From contig JAPYOS010000006.1 in the NCBI GenBank assembly GCA_029938085.1, forward strand, positions 62,001-126,000: DNA of 64,000 nt, in the 5' to 3' direction. Below, piece after piece: positions 36,240 through 44,969 of this stretch; position 1 is the stretch's first letter, and every line of letters starts with the position of its first letter. Source of the stretch: Oceanospirillaceae bacterium (lineage in GTDB: Bacteria > Pseudomonadota > Gammaproteobacteria > Pseudomonadales > Balneatricaceae). The position numbers and the translations under genes were made by a program. The notes beneath the pieces are model-generated. The model saw nothing but the letters and a program-made list of their open reading frames with translations. It was not told the origin of the DNA and did no database searches.

Positions 36240-36605
36240 ATGACAAATCGCCCAACCCTGGACGCTAGCAACATTCATGCAGACATACGCACTAAGACTG
36301 CTGAGTATCACTCAGAAACCGTTAACACAGTGATTCAGGCCGTAGACAATAACCCAGTGGTGGTGGTTGGCATGTCGATCAATCCTTCGGTTAAGAAAGC
36401 CCGTAAATTACTTGAACAACAAGGACTTAAGGTGACCTACCTTGAGTTTGGTGGTTACGGCAGCAAATGGCGCCAACGTTTAGCCATTAAAATGTGGAGC
36501 GGCTGGCCGACCTTCCCCCAAGTGTTTGTTAATGGCATGTTAGTAGGTGGGGCCAGTGATTTGCAAAAACTCATTAAGGCGAATACCTTGCAAGACATGC
36601 TTTAA
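36240..36605 (+). CDS. Glutaredoxin-fold protein lacking all cysteines
   Basis: A 121-residue protein with the second half of a monothiol glutaredoxin: GGYGSKWRQRLAIKMWSGWP, then TFPQVFVNG with the cis-proline and GGASDLQKL. The position of the active-site CPYC/CGFS is occupied by INPSVKKA (residues 47-54), and the whole protein contains no cysteine. It therefore cannot do thiol-disulfide exchange or bind an iron-sulfur cluster by a Cys. It may keep a glutathione-binding or partner-binding fold. The 5' 40 residues are extra and helical. Confidence 0.8.
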   Translation: MTNRPTLDASNIHADIRTKTAEYHSETVNTVIQAVDNNPVVVVGMSINPSVKKARKLLEQQGLKVTYLEFGGYGSKWRQRLAIKMWSGWPTFPQVFVNGMLVGGASDLQKLIKANTLQDML

Positions 36606-36639
36606 CCCACTCGATAACCGGCTACGCCGAGGCCCTGCG

Positions 36640-37521
36640 ATGAAGCTAACTGACGTACTAATTGCCCTAATGGTGCCCCTTGTGTGGGGTATGGGCCTAG
36701 TGGTTGCTAAACCCGCTGTGGATCAATTCCCGCCTATTTTGTTGATGGCACTAAGGTTTTCGGTAACGGCGCTGATCTTAGTGTGGTTTGTGCCCGTGCC
36801 CAAAGGCATGCGTAAGTCGTTGGCACTGGTGGCTCTTGTAGGGTCTACCTTGCAATATGGCTTGTCTTACAACGGCTTGAAGCTATTAGATGCCAGCACC
36901 ACAGCGCTGATTGTACAAATTGAAACGCCGTTCTTATTGCTCATCAGCGCCGTGTGGTTAGGCGATCGCCTTACCGTTCGCCAGCTGGTGGGCTTGGCCA
37001 TTGCCTTTGTGGGCATCTACATTCTTACGGGAGCACCCAATCTAGTGGGTAAATGGGTGGGCATTGCCTTGGCCGTGGGTGGCGCATTTATGTGGGCTTT
37101 AGGCCAAGCGTTAATGCGGCGGTTAACCCAAAGTCAGCCCAATCGTCTTTCGGGCATGGCCACCATCGCGTGGGTTTCGGTGTTTGCTGCTCCACAATTG
37201 TTTGTTGCCTCACTGCTGGTAGAAGAACAGCACTGGTATCACCTTAGCCATGCAAGTGTTGCCGTATGGGGCGCAGTGGCTTATTTAGGGGTAGTGATGA
37301 CAGCCCTTGGTTACACCTGTTGGTACCATGTGTTAGGCCGCTATCCGGCGTCGCAAGCTGGGCCATATCTGCTATTGTTGCCGGTGTTTTCTATCTTAGG
37401 CGGTTGGCTGTTTTTGGGCGAGCCGGTGAATCAGCACATGCTCATGGGTGGCGCGGTTATAGTGTTTGGCGTGGCTTTGCTAACGCTGCAATGGCCTTCT
37501 GATACTAATAAGCGGGTTTAG
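36640..37521 (+). CDS. EamA-family (DMT superfamily) transporter
   Basis: About 293 residues, ten predicted TM helices in two EamA repeats (about residues 5-130 and 145-280). MVPLVWGMGLVVAKP and the second repeat AVAYLGVVMTALGYTCWY are typical. The frame upstream of the ATG at 36640 is out of character and is ignored. Substrate unknown (metabolite or amino-acid exporter by family). It follows the glutaredoxin-like gene by 34 bp. Confidence 0.85.
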   Translation: MKLTDVLIALMVPLVWGMGLVVAKPAVDQFPPILLMALRFSVTALILVWFVPVPKGMRKSLALVALVGSTLQYGLSYNGLKLLDASTTALIVQIETPFLLLISAVWLGDRLTVRQLVGLAIAFVGIYILTGAPNLVGKWVGIALAVGGAFMWALGQALMRRLTQSQPNRLSGMATIAWVSVFAAPQLFVASLLVEEQHWYHLSHASVAVWGAVAYLGVVMTALGYTCWYHVLGRYPASQAGPYLLLLPVFSILGGWLFLGEPVNQHMLMGGAVIVFGVALLTLQWPSDTNKRV

Positions 37522-37599
37522 CTAACCCGAACCGATAACTTTGCGCTATATTAACAGCACAATGCCCATAAACCAGTGCAGTTTTTGAGTTAGCTAGTT

Positions 37600-38442
37600 A
37601 TGAACACAAAGCCCAGAGTCATCGCCCAACGGGTGCAAGGCCAGCCCACCAGCGATGGCGACGGCGTCAAGCTTACGCGTTATATAGGCACTCAAGCCGT
37701 GGACATGTTAGATCCGTTCTTGTTGCTAGACTGCTTTAGTAGCGACACTCCCGATGATTACATTCGCGGCTTTCCCAGCCATCCCCACCGTGGCTTTGAA
37801 ACTGTCACTTACCTTATTGCCGGTAAAATGCGCCATAAAGACAACGCCGGTAACGAAGGTGTTATTGAGCCTGGGGGTGTGCAGTGGATGAGCGCTGGGC
37901 GCGGTATTATTCATTCTGAAATGCCAGAACAAATCGACGGTCTGCTTAAAGGATTTCAATTGTGGGTAAACCTACCCAGCAGTGAAAAAATGAAAGCACC
38001 TGCTTATCAAGAATTTGTGCCCGCCCAAGTGCCGTTAGAGCAAAGAGATTCGGGCACCCAAGTGCGAGTGGTGGCAGGCCAAACCAACCTGGGTACACAT
38101 GGCGCAGTGCGCAATATTGGGGTTAGCCCCACTTACTTAGATGTGCAATTGGCGGCGCAAGATGAGTTTGTGCAAAACTTAGGTTTTGATCACCACGCGT
38201 TGGTACTAGTGATTGAAGGGCAAATACAGCTTGGCCCCAATGCCGAGCTAGTGCGCAGCGGGGAGTTGGTTATTCTATCGCAAGGCGATCAAGTGAGCTG
38301 GCAAAGCCCTTCGCCATCGCGTTGTTTATTGATCGCGGGCCAAGCCATAAAACAACCCGTGGCCCGTGGCGGACCATTTGTGATGAATACCCAAGCCGAA
38401 TTAATGCAGGCCTTCCAAGATTATCGCAATGGCTGCTTTTAA
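37600..38442 (+). CDS. Pirin family protein
   Basis: A 280-residue bicupin. The N-terminal cupin holds the pirin metal site (SHPHRGFETVTYLIAGKMRH and GGVQWMSAGRGIIHSE), and the C-terminal cupin completes the fold (VARGGPFVMNTQAEL). Bacterial pirins bind iron, and some have quercetinase activity; the physiological role here is not set. It follows the EamA gene by 78 bp and may have its own promoter. Confidence 0.9.
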   Translation: MNTKPRVIAQRVQGQPTSDGDGVKLTRYIGTQAVDMLDPFLLLDCFSSDTPDDYIRGFPSHPHRGFETVTYLIAGKMRHKDNAGNEGVIEPGGVQWMSAGRGIIHSEMPEQIDGLLKGFQLWVNLPSSEKMKAPAYQEFVPAQVPLEQRDSGTQVRVVAGQTNLGTHGAVRNIGVSPTYLDVQLAAQDEFVQNLGFDHHALVLVIEGQIQLGPNAELVRSGELVILSQGDQVSWQSPSPSRCLLIAGQAIKQPVARGGPFVMNTQAELMQAFQDYRNGCF

Positions 38443-38499
38443 AGCCCACATCAAAGTTCTCACTTTATGGAAATATTGATATATACGGAGCTATAAATT

Positions 38500-38829
38500 A
38501 TGTCCTCTATTAAATTCGACAATATTTTTGATGCGGTTACTGATAGTTTAGAAGAAGCCAACGAGCTTCAAACACGTGCGGATTTAATGATCGCAATTCG
38601 TGATATTGTGCGAGATTTTGGTTGGAAACAGGGGGAAACGGCTGAAAAATTAGGGCTCACACAGCCTCGCGTGAGTGATTTACTGAACGGTAAAATTGAA
38701 AAGTTTTCAATCGATCTGCTAATGACTTGCCTCTTCAGGTTGGGGTACCGCTTCAAGCCGGTTTATGAAAATCATCACTTTAGTATGGTGGTTAAAGCCA
38801 GCCCTGCATTACAGTTGCCAATAGCATAA
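38500..38829 (+). CDS. HTH protein, HigA/phage-antitoxin-like, without toxin partner
   Basis: A 109-residue XRE-type protein. The HTH GWKQGETAEKLGLTQPRVSD and the following helix FSIDLLMTCLFRLGYRFKP are the hallmarks of antitoxins paired with HigB-like or Gp49-like toxins. No toxin frame precedes or follows: pirin lies 57 bp upstream and an MDR reductase 28 bp downstream. It may be a solitary regulator or the remains of a toxin-antitoxin pair. Confidence 0.75.
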   Translation: MSSIKFDNIFDAVTDSLEEANELQTRADLMIAIRDIVRDFGWKQGETAEKLGLTQPRVSDLLNGKIEKFSIDLLMTCLFRLGYRFKPVYENHHFSMVVKASPALQLPIA

Positions 38830-38857
38830 TTAATTCAAACCAAATAGAGTATCCACA

Positions 38858-39856
38858 ATGACCACCTATACAGCAATCAATCTTAAACATCGCCCAGCCC
38901 CGGGGCCTATTAGTGCAGACACTTTTGAGGTTGTGCAAAAGCAACTTCCCAGCCTTGAATCCGGTCAATTTTTAGTAAAGCAAAGCCACATGTCACTAGA
39001 CCCAGCCATGATTGGCTGGATGAGTGCAGACACCAAAAGTTATATTCCGCCGGTGGCCATTGGTGACGTGATGCGTTCATCGGGTTTGGGAGAAATTGTA
39101 GCCAGTGAACATCCCCAATTTGCTGTAGGCGAGCGTGTAATTGGCATGATGGGTTGGACCGAATACGCGCTAACCACGGGCCAAGGCCTAAGCAAAGTAC
39201 AGCCGGGTTTAGATGCAGAAATGGTATTGTCGGTATTCGCACTGCCAGGTTTAACCGCCACTCAAGGCTTGTTTAACGTGGCCAAGCCTAAGGCGGGTGA
39301 AACTATTGTGGTGAGCGGTGCTGCAGGTTCTGTAGGCTCCATAGTGGGGCAACTGGCCAAGGCTGATGGCCTTAACGTAATTGGTGTGGCAGGCAATGAT
39401 GAGAAGTGTGCATGGCTAGTTAATGAGCTTGGCTTTGACGGTGCTATCAACTATAAAACCGACAACATCGGCGCAAAGCTGGCCCAGCTTGCGCCCAATG
39501 GCGTAGACATCTATTTTGAAAACACTGGTGGTGCCATTCAACAGCCCGCTTTTGAGGCCATGAATGCCCATGGTCGTATTGTTGTATGCGGCATGATCTC
39601 CGACTATGCCACCACTAGCCCAAGCGCAGGGCCCAACTGGATTCCCATAATTAAGAAACGCCTTCAAATTCAAGGCTTTACCATGCCCGATCACTTTGGC
39701 GAGATACCCGAGCTGTTAGTCAAGTTAACGCCTTACGTGATGCAAGGAAAAATCAAATACCGCACCCATGTGTTAGAGGGCCTAGAGTCATCAGTAGAAG
39801 GCCTCAACATGCTTTTAATCGGGGCAAATAATGGTAAATTAATCGTTAGGTTGTAA
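38858..39856 (+). CDS. Zinc-free MDR NADP-dependent oxidoreductase (CurA/prostaglandin reductase-like)
   Basis: A 332-residue medium-chain reductase without the catalytic zinc ligands. It has a GroES-like N-terminus and a Rossmann motif VVSGAAGSVGSIVGQLAK. It matches the CurA/PTGR2 group, which reduces conjugated double bonds of alpha,beta-unsaturated ketones with NADPH. It starts 28 bp after the antitoxin-like HTH gene. Confidence 0.88.
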   Translation: MTTYTAINLKHRPAPGPISADTFEVVQKQLPSLESGQFLVKQSHMSLDPAMIGWMSADTKSYIPPVAIGDVMRSSGLGEIVASEHPQFAVGERVIGMMGWTEYALTTGQGLSKVQPGLDAEMVLSVFALPGLTATQGLFNVAKPKAGETIVVSGAAGSVGSIVGQLAKADGLNVIGVAGNDEKCAWLVNELGFDGAINYKTDNIGAKLAQLAPNGVDIYFENTGGAIQQPAFEAMNAHGRIVVCGMISDYATTSPSAGPNWIPIIKKRLQIQGFTMPDHFGEIPELLVKLTPYVMQGKIKYRTHVLEGLESSVEGLNMLLIGANNGKLIVRL

Positions 39857-39881
39857 TAAACACAAGAATGAGGATGTGGAT

Positions 39882-40308
39882 TTGAGCGAAGAGTTAAAGG
39901 GCCACTGTTTATGTGGACACGTGCAGTACAACACTAAAGGCCGGCCCACTTGGGCCTGCTATTGCCACTGCAATGATTGCCGCAGCACCGGTGGTAGCCT
40001 TTCTAGGCGTTAAGCTCAGTGACTTTAATTGGGCTGTGGATGGTAAGGCGGGCGTTCAGCCAAAGTGCTTTGATTCATCGCTAGGTGTAAAGCGCTATTT
40101 CTGCGATAAGTGCGGTACTCCAATGGCCTTTCAAGCCGAGCACTATGTCGGTGAAATCCACCTCTATGCGACTACGCTAGAGCATCCCGAGCAGTTCAAG
40201 CCCGAATTTCACGTTCACTATGACAACAAATTAGATTGGCTAGGAATGGCTGACGAGCTGCACAAATACAGCGGCAGTGCGCCTGTTGATGAGGACTTAC
40301 GGCTTTAG
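39882..40308 (+). pseudogene. GFA-family gene with a frameshift
   Basis: The zinc-binding GFA domain (glutathione-dependent formaldehyde-activating enzyme fold) is split between two frames. From a TTG at 39882 the first frame reads KGHCLCGHVQYNTKG and YCHCNDCRSTGG, the family's first Cys cluster. It stops soon after 40000. The rest (VAFLGVKLSDFNW, then YFCDKCGTPMAFQA with the second CxxC) continues in the +1 frame to 40308. A single frameshift at about 39990-40000 explains this; either the gene is broken or the sequence has an error there. Confidence 0.75.
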
Positions 40309-40341
40309 TGCGGCTTAATGCTTATTTGTTGGAAAATTGTA

Positions 40342-41440
40342 CATGCAAACCACCTTTGATTATGTCATTGACGGTGCTGGATCTGCGGGCTGTGTGTTGG
40401 CTCGTGGTTTGTCTGATGCGGGCCATAAAGTGCTGTTGTTGGAGGTGGGATCGTCTGACAAGTCTTGGATTATCCGCATGCCCGCTGGCTTGAGATCTGC
40501 GTTTAAACCCACCTCAAAGTACAATTGGTGGTATTACACGCAGCAGCAAAAAACACCTCAACAACCGTGAAATACAGCAGCCCCGTGGGCGGGTGCTGGG
40601 TAAGTGAATGCCGAGGCCAGAGCGGGCCTATGTGTGCGCAGGTGCAGCAACAGCTAAGCCCTCTTAATGCCGCATTTTTGGCAGCAGGCCAAGAGGCCGG
40701 TTTTCCTCTAACTGAGGATGTAAACGGTTTTCAACAACACGGGGTGTCTCGATTTGAGATGAGTGTGAACAAGGGCATTCGTAACAGTGTTTCGTTTGGT
40801 TACCTTCATAGTCAAAAGGAAAATCAAAATCTCACCATCTGGACCGGCTGCCAAGTGTTGACAATCACCATGGAGGGCACCCGCGCTACCGGCTTTGAGG
40901 TGAAGTACCAAGGTAAGGTCATTAATGTTTTTGGCAGCCGCGAGGCGATACTAAGCTGTGGCGGTTTTGGTTCGGCGCAGTTGCTTATGCTCTCTGGCAT
41001 CGAGTGCAAGGTGAACTTACCTGGGGTGGGCTCCATGCGGCCTACAAGCTGTGGCAGCGTGAGTTTACGCAGTGCAAACATCAACGACCCTTTGTGTATA
41101 GACCCTAACTACATGGCCACCAGTGAAGACTGGCGGGTGATGCGCGAATCCATGCGCTTAGGTTTAGAAGTGGCCAAGCAACCGGCTTCTAAAAAGTATC
41201 AGCATCACGAGCACACTCCAGGAGTTCACATTCGCCATGGCGCGGCAATGGATGACTTTATTCGTGAAGATGCAGCCAGTGCCTATCATCCCTGCGGAAC
41301 CTGTAAAATGGGAAGTGGCGATGACGCCATCAATACCCAGCGCCAATATTAATGCAGTCACCATCATGATTGCAGAGAAAGCCTGTGATCTAGTGCTGGG
41401 TAAAAACCCTTTGAAACCGGAGTATCTGCTATATTGCTAA
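40342..41440 (+). pseudogene. GMC oxidoreductase (choline dehydrogenase-like) pseudogene
   Basis: The N-terminus reads as a GMC FAD motif (FDYVIDGAGSAGCVLARGL, then SWIIRMPAGLRSAF) up to about 40555. After a frameshift, the reading continues from about 40565 with the C-terminal half (FLAAGQEAGFPLTEDVNGFQ, GSREAILSCGGFGSAQLL and [15 protein letters not shown]). Then a second frameshift leads to [20 protein letters not shown], ending at 41440. Compared with a normal ~530-residue enzyme, about 80 residues after the FAD domain and about 150 residues before the C-terminal domain are missing. No active enzyme can result. Confidence 0.85.
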
Positions 41441-41487
41441 CACTTAACCACTGTAGCAAAGATGGCCAAACGATCTACCTATGGTCA

Positions 41488-43191
41488 TTATCTGAGCCAG
41501 CCAGGCGCCAGATCCGAAGTGCGCCCAGTGAGCGACGCAAGCGCACAGGCGGCAAGGCTGCCAAAGCGCACGTCGCGGCCGCTTAAGCCTTTGGCGTAGT
41601 GAGAATACTTGCCCGAATTGGTCATCAAGGTTTTAGCGCTAGGTGGAAAGACAGGTTCTGTAATTGAGCACCAGCAAAGGTCCGGTATAACCTGTACACC
41701 AGACTCCTCAAGCCGCGCTACAATCCCTTCTGCTTGGGCTTGTGCCAACACATGCCTACCCACAGTGACGATGGTGTCGGTGGCCGCGTGACAGCGTTGG
41801 CCAGCCAGTAAGTTGGCTAACGCTCTGCATTCCGGCAAGGAAGCGTGAGGGCTACCAATAGCGATGAGGTCGACTTGGGTGCTAGCGGCATTGAATTTGT
41901 GCCACACCTGCTTTAAATCCGCAGCACTAATAACTATACGATCAGCATCGGCAGTAGGCGCAATATCGCCTTCGGGGGTATGTCCACGCACGTGCAACAT
42001 AGGCGCTGCAGACGTGGTGCCAAAGGCTGCACACAATGCCTTGAGGTCATCTTGAGTGATGCTGTGGTGCTCAAGCCCGGTAATAACTGGGATCCGGTCG
42101 GGTGATTTTACCCCCGTTAACCAACCCAGCATGGGCCATAGGGCATCATCGTACTGTTCAGGAATATTGACATGAATTTCGCGTTGTGCGGCTCTGTTTT
42201 GATCAAGGTAAACCCCAGTTTTTGGCGCACGGCCGGTCATGGCGATAAACAAGTCAAGGTAGTCGGGGTGTTTTACAGTTCTAGCACCTAGCACCGAGTT
42301 TGCAAAAATTACCGCGTTAGACTCAGACCAGCCAATGTCCTCTCCATATAGAGGTGGTTCATCAAGCAAATAAGGTGCGCAGGTAAAGGTAGGCCGCGCA
42401 CCCATTGTTACATAGGCATTCGCTAAACGGCTGGCTTTGTGGCCAAAATCAGGCGCTACGCCTTGGGTTTGCCAATTTTCTTGGTCCACCGAAATGGCAT
42501 TCATAGTGGTGGGGATGCGTGTTTTAGCACCCATGGAAGCCATCATTTCTGCAAAATCCAAATTGGCATCGTGGGCTAGGATACAGCCGTCAATGTGGCC
42601 ACGAGAAACATCTATCAACGTATGGGCACCTTGTGCAACCGCTATGTTACACAATACTTGCATGGCCACTTTAAGCGCCTTGCCTTGCTGCCCCAGCAGC
42701 ATGTTTTGATCAGTGTCGGTAAGGTCGAGTTCTTCAGCGCTGCGTTCTTCCAAAGTGATGGACTGCCCAGCAAACTCCAGTGTGTTGTGATTAATTGCAG
42801 CATGTTCAGCGTTTGATAAAGTGCTGAATACATCGGCGGGCAATCGCAATACTGCCACAGGGCGGTCAAATAGTTGTGCGGCAATCATGGCACCAAGAGT
42901 AAGAATCTCTTCCGCTTCACGAAATACCAAGGCCGCCGGCGCATTGCCATTTCGAGCCAGTTCCAATAACACTCCACTGCCACTACAAGAGCCACGAGAA
43001 GTGGGCATCAACACTATGTGACCTGCTAGTGACGCGCCATGATTTGGGTGGTGGGCATCGATGATGATGCCTGTTTGGGGATCAACCCCACCCCAAAAAC
43101 TAAGGCCGTCTTCACAGTAGAGCACATTGCCCTGGGCTTTAGCGTGTACAAGGATTGTGGGCAAATGTGTGGTGCGAGGTGGTGTGGACAT
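41488..43191 (-). CDS. Aconitase X, single-chain type (probable cis-3-hydroxy-L-proline dehydratase)
   Basis: The 567-residue chain is a fusion of the two AcnX parts. Residues 1-135 are the swivelling small domain (GLSFWGGVDPQTGIIIDAHH, MPTSRGSCSGSGVLLEL), residues 150-567 the catalytic large domain (DVSRGHIDGC, IPTTMNAISVD, CAPYLL, CWCSI, and LMTNSGKYSHYA near the end). Bacterial fused AcnX enzymes dehydrate cis-3-hydroxy-L-proline to delta1-pyrroline-2-carboxylate, with an iron-sulfur cluster. The reductase candidate for that imine is the OCD-family gene at 12.6 kb. It ends 47 bp from the GMC pseudogene. Confidence 0.88.
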   Translation of the reverse strand: MSTPPRTTHLPTILVHAKAQGNVLYCEDGLSFWGGVDPQTGIIIDAHHPNHGASLAGHIVLMPTSRGSCSGSGVLLELARNGNAPAALVFREAEEILTLGAMIAAQLFDRPVAVLRLPADVFSTLSNAEHAAINHNTLEFAGQSITLEERSAEELDLTDTDQNMLLGQQGKALKVAMQVLCNIAVAQGAHTLIDVSRGHIDGCILAHDANLDFAEMMASMGAKTRIPTTMNAISVDQENWQTQGVAPDFGHKASRLANAYVTMGARPTFTCAPYLLDEPPLYGEDIGWSESNAVIFANSVLGARTVKHPDYLDLFIAMTGRAPKTGVYLDQNRAAQREIHVNIPEQYDDALWPMLGWLTGVKSPDRIPVITGLEHHSITQDDLKALCAAFGTTSAAPMLHVRGHTPEGDIAPTADADRIVISAADLKQVWHKFNAASTQVDLIAIGSPHASLPECRALANLLAGQRCHAATDTIVTVGRHVLAQAQAEGIVARLEESGVQVIPDLCWCSITEPVFPPSAKTLMTNSGKYSHYAKGLSGRDVRFGSLAACALASLTGRTSDLAPGWLR

Positions 43192-43318
43192 GATGCTTCT
43201 ATCGAATCGAACTAATGACCACAGTATAGACAGAGTGTGTAATCAAAACGATCGTTTATCACTGTACGCATGCCTAAAGTTAAGCAATAATCAGCACATA
43301 CCCTTATAGGAGCCCATG

Positions 43319-43912
43319 ATGGATAAGCCATTCTCCCAAGCCTGCGCCAATAACCAAGCCGTCATCTGCGAAGTACTAGAACGCGTGTTTGTGGATAAGA
43401 AAAATGTGCTGGAGGTGGGCAGTGGCACAGGCCAGCATGGCGTGTTTTTTGCTAAAAACCTGCCTCACCTCAATTGGCAGACGAGCGATAGAGCGCAAAA
43501 TCACGCCGGCATTAAACGCTGGGTGCAAGACCATCCAGCAGTTAACTTAATCGCACCAATTGCGCTAGATGTGCTTAGTGATCACTGGCCCACAGCGCAT
43601 TACGATGCAGCCTTCTCTGCTAATACTGCCCACATCATGCCTTGGGAAGCGGTGGTTGCCATGTTTGCTGGTATAGGCGAGCGGCTGTTATTGGGTGGTG
43701 TGTTTTGCCTTTATGGGCCGATGAAATATATGGGTGTATTGGAGGCGCCGTCTAATGTGCAATTTGATCATTGGTTACAGCAGCAAGTGCCCCACCAAGG
43801 CATTAGAGAGTTCCACGAGCTCAACCAATTGGCTATGGATGCGGGCCTTACACTACAGGAAGACAATGCTATGCCCGCCAACAATCGGCTTATTGTTTGG
43901 CAAAAAATGTGA
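43319..43912 (+). CDS. DUF938 SAM-dependent methyltransferase-like protein
   Basis: About 197 residues, with the SAM motif VLEVGSGTGQHGVFFAKNLP (about residues 31-50) and DUF938 marks LNWQTSDRAQNHAGIKRW and FSANTAHIMPW. The second ATG (43319) lies at better spacing from the upstream GGAG than the first one (43316). Substrate unknown. It stands alone between the aconitase X and LysR genes. Confidence 0.82.
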   Translation: MDKPFSQACANNQAVICEVLERVFVDKKNVLEVGSGTGQHGVFFAKNLPHLNWQTSDRAQNHAGIKRWVQDHPAVNLIAPIALDVLSDHWPTAHYDAAFSANTAHIMPWEAVVAMFAGIGERLLLGGVFCLYGPMKYMGVLEAPSNVQFDHWLQQQVPHQGIREFHELNQLAMDAGLTLQEDNAMPANNRLIVWQKM

Positions 43913-43944
43913 TGTTGGAGGTTGAGCCTCAACGGTTCAGTTAG

Positions 43945-44841
43945 CTATTGCGTAAGCAGCCAGTCTACAAAGTGTTGTTTTGCTGGCAGCACATGTTTGG
44001 CATTTACCTCTACTAGGTAATAGCCCCATTGAGAGTCGAGGCTAAATGAGCGCAACGCCGTAAGCACGCCGCTATCCACCAAATCATCCACTAAGTTGCC
44101 CCAGCCTAAACCGACACCTTGGCCAGCAATAGCGGCCTGTACTAGCAGCGTATAGTTGTTAAAGCTGAGTACCGGTTCGCTGGGCCTTACGAGGCTGCGC
44201 CGCTGGTTAAAAAAACCGCGCCAATCAAGCCAGCCTTGATTGGTGTAGTCGCCCAGTTTTAGTAGTGGCAGGCTCGCCAACTTTTTATGGCTTTCTACAG
44301 GGCCATATTGCTTTAATAAGGCTGGACTACATATTGGAAAAACATCGCCCGTACACAACAGGTGAGCATGCAGGTTGTTGGGTTTGCCTTTGGCAAATAC
44401 GATGGATATGTCTGTATCAGGCATGGTGTGATCGAGCTGGTGTTGCGAGCTAACGATGCGTACCTCCACTTCTGGGTGTAGTTCACGAAATCGAGGTAAC
44501 CTAGGCAAGAGCCAAAATGCAGCAAAAGCAAAATCAGTAGCTACATTAATATATAGGCGGGTACGAGTTTTTTGCAGCTGTTCTAGGCAGTTTGCCATTT
44601 GTTGAAAACCAGATTCAACAGCTTCATAGAGTTGCTTACCGGTATCCGTTAGGGCTACTCCACGGTATACCCGTTCAAACAACTGAAGTTCAAGTTTTGT
44701 CTCCAGCCCCCGCATTTGCTGGCTTACAGACGATTGAGTTGAACCAAGCTCACGGGCAGCTGCGGTAAAATTTAGATGCCTTGCGGCTACCTCAAAAATC
44801 AGCAAACTTTGCGCCGAAGGAATGCTGTTTGTGAGTAACAT
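43945..44841 (-). CDS. LysR-family regulator (GcvA-like)
   Basis: A 298-residue LTTR. N-terminal HTH: IFEVAARHLNFTAAARELGS with TQSSVSQQMRGLE; the effector domain follows from about residue 90. The divergent neighbour is a TauD-type dioxygenase gene, 129 bp away, which is the standard layout for a LysR regulator and its target. The effector is unknown. Confidence 0.88.
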   Translation of the reverse strand: MLLTNSIPSAQSLLIFEVAARHLNFTAAARELGSTQSSVSQQMRGLETKLELQLFERVYRGVALTDTGKQLYEAVESGFQQMANCLEQLQKTRTRLYINVATDFAFAAFWLLPRLPRFRELHPEVEVRIVSSQHQLDHTMPDTDISIVFAKGKPNNLHAHLLCTGDVFPICSPALLKQYGPVESHKKLASLPLLKLGDYTNQGWLDWRGFFNQRRSLVRPSEPVLSFNNYTLLVQAAIAGQGVGLGWGNLVDDLVDSGVLTALRSFSLDSQWGYYLVEVNAKHVLPAKQHFVDWLLTQ

Positions 44842-44969
44842 AAGGCCACCTAATATTTGTCATAACTTTTGACCTAGTTTACACACTTATTTGGGCTGTT
44901 AAAATCAACACAAAATGAGTCATAGCAACGCTTGTGAAAAAGCAGACCAATACGAGAGAATTACCGCCC

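Noticed and set aside
38322-38513. 63-codon frame upstream of the HTH protein as a possible HigB-type toxin
   Set aside because: It overlaps the pirin 3' end, shows no toxin-like motif and has no proper start context; treated as a shadow frame.
41237-41440. 67-codon frame at the end of the GMC pseudogene as a separate protein
   Set aside because: Its C-terminal half continues the GMC C-terminus in a shifted frame, so it is part of the pseudogene.
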